Both the position numbers and the translations under genes were made by a program. 64,000 nucleotides of DNA from the NCBI RefSeq assembly GCF_003627815.1, contig NZ_CP032698.1:4464001-4528000 (forward strand). The letters are read 5' to 3'. The notes beneath the pieces were generated by a model. The model worked only from the letters and a program-made list of their open reading frames with translations. It searched no databases and was not told the origin of the DNA. This document shows, piece after piece, positions 25,051-32,904 of the stretch (positions within the stretch are counted from its first letter, which is position 1; every line of letters starts with the position of its first letter). Source of the stretch: Streptomyces hundungensis. Its GTDB lineage: Bacteria; Actinomycetota; Actinomycetes; Streptomycetales; Streptomycetaceae.

Positions 25051-25877
25051 GGTGCGTAGTCCTCCATCGCCGCCTGGATCATGGCCAGGGACGCCGTCGG
25101 CGACAGTGCGACGGCCCTGGCGAGATCGTAGGTCTTGATGTAACTCGCTACCAGGGCCGGGGTGTCCAGCAGCTGGCCCGAACGAGCCGCCTCCAGGTAG
25201 ATGACTGGCGGGGCATCGACGAAGGTCATCACCTTGACCGAGCTGTGCATCAGCGGGAGCACCCCGGCCTCGCTGGGCAGCACCTGCACCACGATGCGTC
25301 CCGCTTGCGCCAACTCGCCTATGTGAGCCAGTTGTTCGCGCATCACGCCGGGATCACCTACGCGGATCCGCAGAGCGGCCTCGTGCAGGATGCACCAGAG
25401 CTCAGGCGCCTCCGGCCCATCGAGCAGCTTGGCCCGTTCCTTGCGGGTCGACACGTTCCGCTCCACGTCCTCGTCGGTGGCGAACGGGCGGCCCGCCCGC
25501 GTCAGGGCACGGGTGTATGCAGCGGTTTGCAGCAGCCCCGGCACCACCATGGGCGTCCAGTGGAAGATGGCGGAGGCCATGGACTCAAGCTCGGCCGCAA
25601 GCTGGAAGTACTCCGCATGTTGCGACGCCTGCTCCATCGCCTCGCACATCCGGGTCAGGATGCCGTCCGTGTGCAGCGCCGCATCGAGGAGCTTGGCCAT
25701 CTCCTTCGTCGGGCGCCGGGTCGCGGACTCCATCTGACCGATATACGTACCCGAGCAGAAGACGAGCGCGCCCAGCTCCTCCTGGGAGAGCCCGGCCGCT
25801 TCGCGATGGCGGCGCAGCTCCGTGCCGTAGAAGGCGCGGGGTGAGTCCCACGGGTTGAGGTCCTTGGGTCGCGTCAT
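25047..25877 (-). CDS. XRE-family regulator with DUF5753 domain (WhiJ-type)
   Basis: 276 residues. The N-terminal helix-turn-helix (ELRRHREAAGLSQEELGALV, then SGTYIGQMESATRRPTKEMA) is followed by a DUF5753 domain (VPGLLQTAAYTRALTRAG, then VQVLPSEAGVLPLMHSSVKV and YLEAARSGQLLDTP). This is the standard Streptomyces partner of DUF397 proteins. Start at ATG 25877, six bases after AAGGGAG; a TTG two codons upstream is less likely. It forms a coupled two-gene operon with the DUF397 gene. Confidence 0.9.
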   Translation of the reverse strand: MTRPKDLNPWDSPRAFYGTELRRHREAAGLSQEELGALVFCSGTYIGQMESATRRPTKEMAKLLDAALHTDGILTRMCEAMEQASQHAEYFQLAAELESMASAIFHWTPMVVPGLLQTAAYTRALTRAGRPFATDEDVERNVSTRKERAKLLDGPEAPELWCILHEAALRIRVGDPGVMREQLAHIGELAQAGRIVVQVLPSEAGVLPLMHSSVKVMTFVDAPPVIYLEAARSGQLLDTPALVASYIKTYDLARAVALSPTASLAMIQAAMEDYAP

Positions 25878-26045
25878 GAGCAACTCCCTTGTGCGCCAAC
25901 GTCGTTGTCGGAACGGGACGTACCGGGGCCGAGCCTAGCTGCGCACGGTGACCTTGCGCGTACGGAACGTGAAATCGGCGCGGCCGGTGACGGACCGGTG
26001 CGGCAAACAGCCACGTATGCGACGTTATGGATAGTTTCCCGGGTC

Positions 26046-27983
26046 ATGGGAGTTTCGAGTTCCGTGAAGCGGATGCTGGTCGGACGGCCGCTGGACACCA
26101 GTCGGCTGGGGGAGACGCTGCTGCCCAAGCGGCTCGCGCTGCCGATCTTCTGTAGCGACCCGCTGTCCTCGGTCGCGTACGCCACGGAGGAGATCCTGCT
26201 GATCCTCGCGCTGGGCGGGGTCGGTCTGCTGCATCTGGCCTGGTACGCGGCGGCGGCCATCGTCTTCCTGCTGGTGGTGGTGATCGCCTCGTACCGGCAG
26301 ACCTGTCACGCCTACCCGGGGGGTGGCGGCGCCTATGTGGTCAGCGCCGAGAACCTGGGGCCGACCGCCGCGCTCACCGCCGCCAGCGCGCTGCTGGTGG
26401 ACTACGTCCTGACCGTCGCGGTGTCGGTGGTGTCCGGTGTCGCGGCCATCACCTCGGCGGTGCCGTCGCTCGCACCCCACCAAGTCGCCCTGTCCGTGTG
26501 CTTCGTGGTGCTGCTGACCGTGATGAACCTGCGGGGGGTGCGCGAGTCGGGGCGGATCTTCGCCATCCCCACGTACGGGTTCGTGTGCGTCATCTACCTG
26601 ATGTTCGCGTTCGCCGCCGTACGGCTCGCGACCGGCGCGACCATCCGCGCCGAATCCGCCGACCTGCCCCTGCACGCGACCGGGACGTACGCGGGGATCG
26701 CGGTGGTGCTGCTCGCGCTGCGTGCCTTCGCGTCGGGGTGTACGGCCCTGACGGGCGTGGAGGCGATCAGCAACGGCGTACCGGCCTTTCAGAAGCCCAA
26801 GAGCCGCAACGCCGCCAACACGCTGGCCGCGATGGGGCTGCTGTCGGTGACGATGTTCGTCGGGATCACTGCGCTCGCGATGACCTACCGGGTCCATGTG
26901 GCAGCCGTTCCAACGCAGTTGGGGCTTCCGGCCGGCGCGACGCCGTCCACCGCGCTCGCGCAGATCGCCCGCGCCACCTTCGGCAACGCGGACCTGCTCT
27001 TCTATCTGGTGCAGGCGTTCACGGCGGGGGTGCTGGTGCTCGCGGCCAACACCGCGTTCAACGGGTTCCCGATGCTCGCCTCGATCCTCGCGCGTGACCG
27101 GTACGCGCCGCGTCAGCTCTACAACCGGGGCGACCGGCTCGTCTACTCCAACGGGGTCGTGCTGCTGGCGCTCGCCGCGGTCGCGCTGATCGTGGCGTTC
27201 GACGCGCAACTGACGCGGCTGATCCAGCTGTACATCATCGGCGTCTTCGTCTCGTTCACGCTGTCCCAGGCGGGCATGGTCAAGCACTGGCGCAAGGTGC
27301 TCGCGACGCCCGAGGGGCGGGACGACCGGCGGCGCATCCACCGCTCGCTCGCGATCAACGCGGTGGGGGCGACGCTGACCGGGCTCGTCCTCGTCATCGT
27401 GCTGATCACCAAGTTCACGCACGGCGCGTGGCTGGTGGTCATCGCGATGCCGGTGCTGTTCTTCGGCATGAAGGGGGTACGGCGCCACTACGACCAGGTG
27501 GCTCGGGAGATCGCCGTGGGCCCGGACGCCAGGCCGCCGCGGCCCTCGCGCCATCACGCCTTCGTCCTGGTCTCCCGTGTGCAGGCGCCCACGCTGAAGG
27601 CGATCGGCTTCGCGCAGGCGCTGCGGCCGGACACCCTGACCGCGCTCACAGTCGCCGCGGACGAGGACGCGGAGGGGTTGCGAGAGCAGTGGACGGCGTA
27701 CGACCTGGGGGTGCCGCTGACGATCATCGACTCGCCGTACCGGGAGGTTGTCGGGCCGGTCCTGGCGCATGTGAGGGAGACGGCGGAGGCGGATTCGGGG
27801 GCGATGGTGTCGGTGGTGATCCCCGAGTACATCGTGGGGCGGTGGTGGGAGGTGCCGCTGCACAACCAGAATGCGTTGCGGCTCAAGGCGCGGTTGTTGT
27901 TCATGCCCGGGGTGACGGTGATCGACGTCCCCTACCGCCTGCGCTCCGCCCGGCAGCCCGTCCTCAATCGCCGGACGGGCTGA
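26046..27983 (+). CDS. APC/KimA-like permease (probable potassium or amino-acid transporter)
   Basis: 645 residues. It begins MGVSSSVKRMLVGRPLDTSR and continues LGETLLPKRLALPIF, then SDPLSSVAYATEEILLILAL, close to KimA/YdaO-like proteins. Twelve membrane segments run to about residue 470, followed by a 175-residue soluble C-terminal domain (HHAFVLVSRVQAPTLKAIGF onwards). In Bacillus KimA imports potassium and is controlled by c-di-AMP; the substrate here is unproven. Start at ATG 26046, judged by family N-terminus; a longer open frame begins at 25905. The last residues (RSARQPVLNRRTG) and the stop come from the repeat block CCTCAATCGCCGGACGGGC, so the end may not be ancestral. Confidence 0.8.
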   Translation: MGVSSSVKRMLVGRPLDTSRLGETLLPKRLALPIFCSDPLSSVAYATEEILLILALGGVGLLHLAWYAAAAIVFLLVVVIASYRQTCHAYPGGGGAYVVSAENLGPTAALTAASALLVDYVLTVAVSVVSGVAAITSAVPSLAPHQVALSVCFVVLLTVMNLRGVRESGRIFAIPTYGFVCVIYLMFAFAAVRLATGATIRAESADLPLHATGTYAGIAVVLLALRAFASGCTALTGVEAISNGVPAFQKPKSRNAANTLAAMGLLSVTMFVGITALAMTYRVHVAAVPTQLGLPAGATPSTALAQIARATFGNADLLFYLVQAFTAGVLVLAANTAFNGFPMLASILARDRYAPRQLYNRGDRLVYSNGVVLLALAAVALIVAFDAQLTRLIQLYIIGVFVSFTLSQAGMVKHWRKVLATPEGRDDRRRIHRSLAINAVGATLTGLVLVIVLITKFTHGAWLVVIAMPVLFFGMKGVRRHYDQVAREIAVGPDARPPRPSRHHAFVLVSRVQAPTLKAIGFAQALRPDTLTALTVAADEDAEGLREQWTAYDLGVPLTIIDSPYREVVGPVLAHVRETAEADSGAMVSVVIPEYIVGRWWEVPLHNQNALRLKARLLFMPGVTVIDVPYRLRSARQPVLNRRTG

Positions 27984-28195
27984 GGTGCTGGCCGGCGCCG
28001 AGCAGTTAGGGGCGCGGGGAACTGCGCGAGAAGGGGGCACGGTCCGCAGCCAAAAGCCCCTGGGGCTCCGCCCCAGACCCCGTTCGCGCCTTAAGGGCGC
28101 TCGTCCTCAATCGCCGGACAGGCTGAGGTGCGGGCCAGAGCCGAGTAGCTAGGGGCGCGGGGAACTGCGCGACCAGCCACGCACGGCCCGCAGCG
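27957..28195 (+). repeat. Dispersed repeat array C at the 3' end of the KimA-like gene
   Basis: Contains two CCTCAATCGCCGGAC(G/A)GGCTGA blocks (near 27961 and 28106), the hairpin CTGGGGCTCCGCCCCAG (near 28059) and core copies starting near 28010 and 28152, with CACGGYCCGCAG ends. The first block codes for the last residues and stop of the permease. Confidence 0.8.
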
Positions 28196-28274
28196 TGGGC
28201 GGGGTTGGGGGTCGCTCGGGGGGGGTGGGTATCGGCCATGGCTCTGGCTGGGTAGCCAGTTCCTGTGGTACGCC

Positions 28275-28616
28275 ATGCGGACCTTCGAGAGGAAGACCGA
28301 TGCAGTGCACGAACTGCGGACAACAGATGACGAAGACACAGGACGGCTGGTGGATCTGCTACCCCTGCGGGACTTCCCAGCCTGCGTAGACGCGGTTGAC
28401 CCGGCCTGCCCCCGGTGTGCGGCTGATCTCACCCGGGCACGCGGCGACTGGCGCGCGTGTCCCGGGTGCGAGTACGAGATGGACGCCGACGCCGTCCGCC
28501 TCTATCAGCTCCTGTCGGCCGCGTACGAAGCACAACCGAAAGAGTTCTTCGCCTGGGTGGAGCGCCGGAGGGACAGGCTCCGGCACGAGGAACCGATCTG
28601 GCAACGGCGGCGGTGA
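28275..28616 (+). CDS. Possible zinc-ribbon protein overlapping the 29-residue gene in another frame
   Basis: 113 residues from ATG 28275. The first 40 residues overlap the small gene at 28300 in a different frame and are unremarkable. Residues 41-71 contain ACPRCAADLTRARGDWRACPGCEYEMD, two CxxC pairs, a convincing zinc ribbon, followed by a helical end (AYEAQPKEFFAWVERRRDRL). The true start may be later (for example an internal GTG), which would reduce the overlap. The coding quality of the second half is good; the start is uncertain. Confidence 0.5.
   Translation: MRTFERKTDAVHELRTTDDEDTGRLVDLLPLRDFPACVDAVDPACPRCAADLTRARGDWRACPGCEYEMDADAVRLYQLLSAAYEAQPKEFFAWVERRRDRLRHEEPIWQRRR
28300..28389 (+). 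CDS. 29-residue zinc-ribbon microprotein
   Basis: MQCTNCGQQM then TKTQDGWWICYPCGTSQPA: two CxxC pairs 19 residues apart on a tiny protein. ATG 28300 is preceded by GAGAGGAAG at good distance. It probably binds one zinc ion. It lies directly upstream of, and overlapping in another frame with, a second zinc-ribbon reading frame, so the two may be related or may have been one gene. Confidence 0.55.
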   Translation: MQCTNCGQQMTKTQDGWWICYPCGTSQPA

Positions 28617-28623
28617 CCCCCGC

Positions 28624-29517
28624 TCAGCCGCGGCGGCGGCGCAGGAGCAGGAAGCCGCCGCCCGCGACGCTCGCGGTGGAGGCGGCGGCCAGGGCCTGGG
28701 GACCGGCCGAGTGGTCCGAGCCGGAACCGGAACCGGAACCGGAGTCGGAGCCGGCTCCGGAGGAGGCGGGGGCGGTGGGGGCCGTCGGGTCGCCGCCGTG
28801 GCCGTGGTGGCTGACCGTGGAGCGGCCGGCCCCCGCGGCCATCTTCTGCTCGGTGGGCGCCGCCGCCGCGGCCTTGGCGCCGCCGCCGTACACCACGTCC
28901 GAGCAGCTGTAGAACGCCTCCGGGCTGTCGTTGCGCTGCCAGACCTTGTAGATGATGTGGCGCCCGGTGCGGGTGGGCAGCGTACCGGTGAAGTTGTAGT
29001 AGCCGTCCGTCGCGGTTCGGGGGGTCTGGTAGACGGCGACGGGCGTGGAGTCCAGGTCGGACCACTTCAGCGGCTTCGTCGGGTCGAAGCCGTCCTTGGT
29101 GATGTACAACGTCATCGTGCCCGAATGGGCCGCCGTGGCACGGAACTTGAAGGCGAAGGGGCCCGCCGAGACGCTGGTGGACGGCCAGTCGGTACGGGCC
29201 CAGTCCAGCGCCCGGTACTTGTCCCGGTTCGCCGAGCAGAGCTTGCCGTCGGGGATGAGCTGGCGGGACTGGCCGTTGGCGTTGGCGATGTTCACCTCGT
29301 TCCAGTCGTAGAGCGGCTGGGTGCCCGAGTCCGCGACGAGGTCCTTGCACACCTGCGACACCGGATGCTCGGGGCCCTCGGCGAAACAGGCGGCGATCCG
29401 GCTGACCGGATTGAACACGGCGCCGTGCGCGGAGGCGGCGCCGGGGGTGACGGCGAGGAGCGTAAGGGAGGCGGCGGCGAGGGTGGTCACGGTCGCTGCG
29501 GTGCGGCGGGGCGACAT
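28624..29517 (-). CDS. AA10 lytic polysaccharide monooxygenase with C-terminal membrane tail
   Basis: 297 residues. The signal peptide ends at ASA, leaving mature His1 (HGAVFNPVSR), the first copper-brace ligand. The second is the His in TAAHSGTMTLYI. Conserved AA10 segments follow (YKVWQRNDSPEAFYSCSDVV). The enzyme should oxidatively cleave chitin or cellulose outside the cell. After residue about 225 comes an Ala/Ser/Gly-rich linker, then a hydrophobic segment and RRRR end (SVAGGGFLLLRRRRG), the look of a wall- or membrane-anchoring tail, but no LAxTG sortase motif is seen. Start ATG 29517 after AAGGAG. Confidence 0.9.
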   Translation of the reverse strand: MSPRRTAATVTTLAAASLTLLAVTPGAASAHGAVFNPVSRIAACFAEGPEHPVSQVCKDLVADSGTQPLYDWNEVNIANANGQSRQLIPDGKLCSANRDKYRALDWARTDWPSTSVSAGPFAFKFRATAAHSGTMTLYITKDGFDPTKPLKWSDLDSTPVAVYQTPRTATDGYYNFTGTLPTRTGRHIIYKVWQRNDSPEAFYSCSDVVYGGGAKAAAAAPTEQKMAAGAGRSTVSHHGHGGDPTAPTAPASSGAGSDSGSGSGSGSDHSAGPQALAAASTASVAGGGFLLLRRRRG

Positions 29518-29649
29518 GGGGGGCTCCTTGGGTGGGAGGACGGGGAGGGGGCGGGGGCGGGCCCGGGCATGACGGTGTCCATGCCCAAGTGGCCGCGCCT
29601 GAGCGGTAGTTGGCAGACTGGCATTGGTCTGGACCAAGTGGCAAGAGGT

Positions 29650-30078
29650 CTACGCCAACCCGGCGAGGGGGCGGTCGTCGGCCGGACGGGTCCACCAGGC
29701 GGCCTCGCCATGGGTCAGCCCCGGCAGCCGCCGCTCGATTCCCGCCACCCGACGGGCCGCGACCGTGCCGCACAGCCGCCAGCTCCCGCCCGTGGCCGCA
29801 CGCCCGCCCTCCTCGATGAGCGCGCCGAGCGCCGTGAGCTGCCGGGTCACGGACGCGAGGCTGGCGACCGGAACCTCCAACTCGAAGGCCTGGTACGGCT
29901 CGTAAAGCAGCGTCCCGGCTTCCCGCAACGCCAGGTCCAGGACGATCCGGGTGAGGGCGCGGAAGTCGCCCGCCGTGCTGAGAATGCTGTTGAAACCCGA
30001 GCGCACCAGGGTGACCGCGCAGTCGGCGACGGCCCAGCCCCGGGGGCCGCCCGCGCGCAGCGCCTCGTACACGCTCTC
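29650..30078 (-). pseudogene. C-terminal remnant of a TetM/OtrA-like ribosomal protection (EF-G-like) gene
   Basis: About 143 residues matching the last quarter of ribosomal-protection proteins: SVYEALRAGGPRGWAVADCAV, then LVRSGFNSILSTAGDFRALT, REAGTLLYEPYQAFELEVP and VAARRVAGIERRLPGLTHGE, the domain IV-V region. Full-length proteins are about 640 residues with an N-terminal GTPase, absent here. Upstream, the frame runs straight into a dispersed-repeat block (the open frame starts at 30120 with [13 protein letters not shown], repeat-derived). The gene therefore appears cut by a deletion or recombination at the repeat. No promoter or start of its own is convincing. Confidence 0.7.
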
Positions 30079-30308
30079 CTCCCTGGGGCTCCGCCCCAGC
30101 CCCCGAGCCCCTTTGCCCACCCACCCGCCCGTAGGCGCAGGGTCGGATGGTCCGGGCCTTCCTGGGGCTCCGCCCCAGACCCCGTTCGCGCCTTAAGGGC
30201 GCTCGTCCTCAATCGCCGGACGGGCTGTAGGTGCCCCAGCACCGAGCAGTTAAGGGGCGCGGGGAACTGCGCGAGACGCGGGCACGGTTCGCGCATGGCC
30301 GGGGTTTA
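30079..30308 (+). repeat. Dispersed repeat array D, upstream of cobL and joined to the TetM-like remnant
   Basis: Contains two CTGGGGCTCCGCCCCAG hairpins (near 30084 and 30162), the GTTCGCGCCTTAAGGGCGC block, CCTCAATCGCCGGACGGGC and one core copy at about 30253. The left boundary falls within the coding frame of the TetM-like remnant. From 30309 to 30437 the sequence is G-rich without repeats or a clear gene. Confidence 0.8.
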
Positions 30309-30437
30309 GGGGGCGTGGGGAGTTGTGGGAAGAGGGTGGTGGACCCGGGAGGGGTGGGGAGGCGGGGGGACAGTACAGTGCGGGGGGCGGGGGGAAAATG
30401 GACCCGCGCACCGATCGCATTCCGAGGTACGCCCACC

Positions 30438-31694
30438 GTGAACCCCACCCCCCCAACCGTCACCGTCGTCGGACTCGGGGCCGACGGGTGGACCGGCCTC
30501 ACCCCGGCCGCACGGCACGCCCTCACCGCCGCCGGCGTGATCCTCGGCGGCCCCCGCCAGCTCGCGCTGCTCCCCCCGGAGTGCGAGGGCGAACGCATCG
30601 CCTGGCCCACACCGCTGCGACCCGCCGTACCGGGGCTGCTCAAGGCCCACGCCGGCCACCGCATCGCCGTGCTGGCCAGCGGCGACCCCATGTTCTACGG
30701 CATCGGACGCACCCTCACCGAGGTGCTCGGCGCCCCGCCCCGCATCCTCCCCCACCCCTCCTCCGTCGCGTACGCCTGCGCCCGGCTCGGCTGGGCCGTC
30801 GAGGACGTCGAGGTGGTCACCGTCGTCGGGCGGCCGCTCGCCCGTGTCGCCGCCGCGCTCCACGACGGGCGCCGTCTGATCGTGCTGAGCGCCGGCGCCG
30901 ACACCCCGCGCGACCTCGCGGCCCTGCTGCGCGAGCGCGGGTTCGGGCCCAGTTGCCTGCGGGTGCTCGAACAGCTCGGGTCGGGGGAGGAGAACGAAGT
31001 CGCGGGGACCGCCGATGGTTGGGGGGCCGCCCCCGGCGATCCCCTCAACGTCGTCGCCGTCGACTGCCGGCGCGCCCCCGACGCCCTCCGTCTCGGCGCC
31101 GTACCGGGACTGCCCGACACGGCGTACGAGCACGACGGACAGCTCACCAAGCGGCACATCCGCGCCGCCACCCTCGGCGCGCTCGCGCCCGCGCCCGGCG
31201 AACTGCTCTGGGACATCGGCGGCGGGTCGGGGTCGATCGCCGTGGAGTGGATGCGTACGCATCCCTCGTGCCAGGCCTTCACCGTCGAGCGGGACCCGGT
31301 GCGCGCCGAGCGCATCGCGCGCAACGCGGACCGGCTCGGCGTGCCCGGGCTGCGGGTCGTCACCGGTGCCGCGCCCGCCGCGCTCGCCCAACTCACCACG
31401 CCCGACGCCGTGTTCATCGGCGGCGGACTCACCGCGCCCGGGCTGCTCGACGCCTGCTGGGACGCGCTGCCGGCCGGGGGACGGCTCGTCGCCAACACCG
31501 TCACCCTGGAGTCGGAGGCGCTGCTCGCCGACTGGTACCGGCGCCACGGCGGCGAACTCGTCCGGCTCACGGTCGCGCACGCCGTGCCGGTCGGCACCTT
31601 CACGGGCTGGCGCCAGGCCATGCCGGTCACCCAGTGGGCGGTCGTCAAGGGCGGCCCCCTCAACCCCAACTCCCCTTCAGGAGACGCCATATGA
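30438..31694 (+). CDS. cobL: Precorrin-6Y C5,15-methyltransferase, decarboxylating (CbiE-CbiT fusion)
   Basis: 418 residues with two SAM-dependent parts. Residues about 1-215 are a CbiE-type tetrapyrrole methylase (VTVVGLGADGWTGLTPAARH at the start, VLASGDPMFYGIGRTL later). Residues about 220-400 are a CbiT-type Rossmann methyltransferase (LLWDIGGGSGSIAVEWMR). Together they add two methyl groups and remove a carboxyl in B12 ring formation. The start is GTG 30438, chosen because it begins the conserved N-terminus; no in-frame ATG is close. The stop overlaps the cobM start as ATGA, showing translational coupling. Confidence 0.92.
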   Translation: MNPTPPTVTVVGLGADGWTGLTPAARHALTAAGVILGGPRQLALLPPECEGERIAWPTPLRPAVPGLLKAHAGHRIAVLASGDPMFYGIGRTLTEVLGAPPRILPHPSSVAYACARLGWAVEDVEVVTVVGRPLARVAAALHDGRRLIVLSAGADTPRDLAALLRERGFGPSCLRVLEQLGSGEENEVAGTADGWGAAPGDPLNVVAVDCRRAPDALRLGAVPGLPDTAYEHDGQLTKRHIRAATLGALAPAPGELLWDIGGGSGSIAVEWMRTHPSCQAFTVERDPVRAERIARNADRLGVPGLRVVTGAAPAALAQLTTPDAVFIGGGLTAPGLLDACWDALPAGGRLVANTVTLESEALLADWYRRHGGELVRLTVAHAVPVGTFTGWRQAMPVTQWAVVKGGPLNPNSPSGDAI

Positions 31695-32434
31695 CCGTGT
31701 ACTTCATCGGTGCGGGGCCCGGCGCCGCCGACCTGATCACGGTGCGCGGCGCCCGTACGCTCGCCTCCTGCCAGGTGTGTCTGTACGCGGGCAGCCTCGT
31801 GCCGCGTGAACTCCTCGCGGAGTGCCCCGAGGGGGCCCGGCTGGTCGACACCGCGCAGCTCAACCTGGATGAGATCACCGGGGAGTTGGTACGTGCCCAC
31901 GAGGCCGGGCTGGACGTGGCGCGGCTGCACTCCGGTGACCCGTCGGTGTTCAGCGCCGTCGCCGAGCAGATGCGGCGGCTCGACGCGGCGGGGGTGCCCT
32001 ACGAGGTGGTGCCGGGGGTGCCCGCGTTCGCCGCGGCCGCGGCGGCCCTCAAGCGGGAGCTCACCGTGCCCACGGTCGGGCAGACCGTCATCCTGACCCG
32101 TGTCGCGCAGCGGGCCACGGCGATGCCCGAGGGCGAGGACCTCGCGACGCTCGGGCGCAGCGGGGCGCTGCTCGTCCTGCACCTTGCGGCGGGGTATGTC
32201 GACCGGGTCGTGGAGGAGCTGCTCCCGCACTACGGTGCCGACTGCCCTGCGGCTGTCGTGGCCTTCGCCTCCCGTCCCGAGGAGCTGATCCTGCGCGGCA
32301 CGTTGTCCGACATCGCGGGGCAGGTGAAGGGGGCGGGGGTGGTGCGGACGGCGGTCATTCTGGTGGGCCGTACGCTCGGGGCGGCCGGGTTCCGGGACAG
32401 CCATTTGTACTCGGCGGAGCGGCACCGCTGCTAG
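31691..32434 (+). CDS. cobM: Precorrin-4 C11-methyltransferase
   Basis: 247 residues of the tetrapyrrole methylase family. The start is typical (MTVYFIGAGPGAADLITVRG). Other blocks are CLYAGSLVP, ARLHSGDPSVFSAVAEQMRRL and VPGVPAFAAAAAALKRELTVP, the last two forming the SAM and substrate pocket. It methylates C11 of precorrin-4 (or cobalt-precorrin-4). ATG 31691 overlaps the cobL stop by four bases and GGAG of TTCAGGAGAC lies seven bases upstream. Repeat array E follows immediately. Confidence 0.93.
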   Translation: MTVYFIGAGPGAADLITVRGARTLASCQVCLYAGSLVPRELLAECPEGARLVDTAQLNLDEITGELVRAHEAGLDVARLHSGDPSVFSAVAEQMRRLDAAGVPYEVVPGVPAFAAAAAALKRELTVPTVGQTVILTRVAQRATAMPEGEDLATLGRSGALLVLHLAAGYVDRVVEELLPHYGADCPAAVVAFASRPEELILRGTLSDIAGQVKGAGVVRTAVILVGRTLGAAGFRDSHLYSAERHRC

Positions 32435-32439
32435 GGGCT

Positions 32440-32880
32440 GCGCCGCAGGTGGCTGGTTGCGCAGTTCCCCGCGCCCCTGAACCCCCTCGGCGCGCGCGGA
32501 CCGTGCCCGCTTCTCGCGCAGTTCCTCGCGCCCCTAAAAGCCCTTCGCTCTGCGGGCCGTGCTCGCCCCTGAAAACCCGCTTTCGCCTGCGGGCCGTAGG
32601 TGGCTGGTCGCGCAGTTCCCCGCGCCCCTAACTACTCGGTGCTGGCCGGCATCGGCCACCTCAGCCCGTCCGGCGATTGAGGACGAGCGCCCTTAAGGCG
32701 CGAACGGGGTCTGGGGCGGAGCCCCAGGGGCCGAGCCTTTCAACGCGCTGCACGGGCGGGTGGGTGGGCGAGGTGCCTGGGGTCTGGGGCGGAGCCCCAG
32801 GGGGCCCGGGACCGACCAACCCCCGGCACGGCGGGTGGGTGGGCGAGCGCGGCGGGGTTTGGGGCGGAGCCCCGGGCAGG
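32440..32880 (-). repeat. Dispersed repeat array E (reverse orientation) between cobM and cbiD
   Basis: Carries the complement of the core (CGCAGTTCCCCGCGCCCC) near 32460 and 32612 with a variant near 32517. The complementary block GCCCGTCCGGCGATTGAGGAC follows near 32665, then CTGGGGCGGAGCCCCAG hairpins near 32711 and 32785 and a related variant near 32860. It fills the convergent gap of 470 bp, where no gene is supported. Confidence 0.85.
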
Positions 32881-32904
32881 GGTGGGGCCGGGCAGCACCC
32901 CCCG

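Noticed and set aside
28396..30309. Long plus-strand open frame opposite the AA10 and TetM-like genes
   Set aside because: Low-complexity antisense translation that ends in repeat sequence; no start signal or domain.
30309..30437. ATG 30398 as a start for cobL
   Set aside because: It is out of frame with the conserved N-terminus; GTG 30438 is in frame and starts the family sequence.
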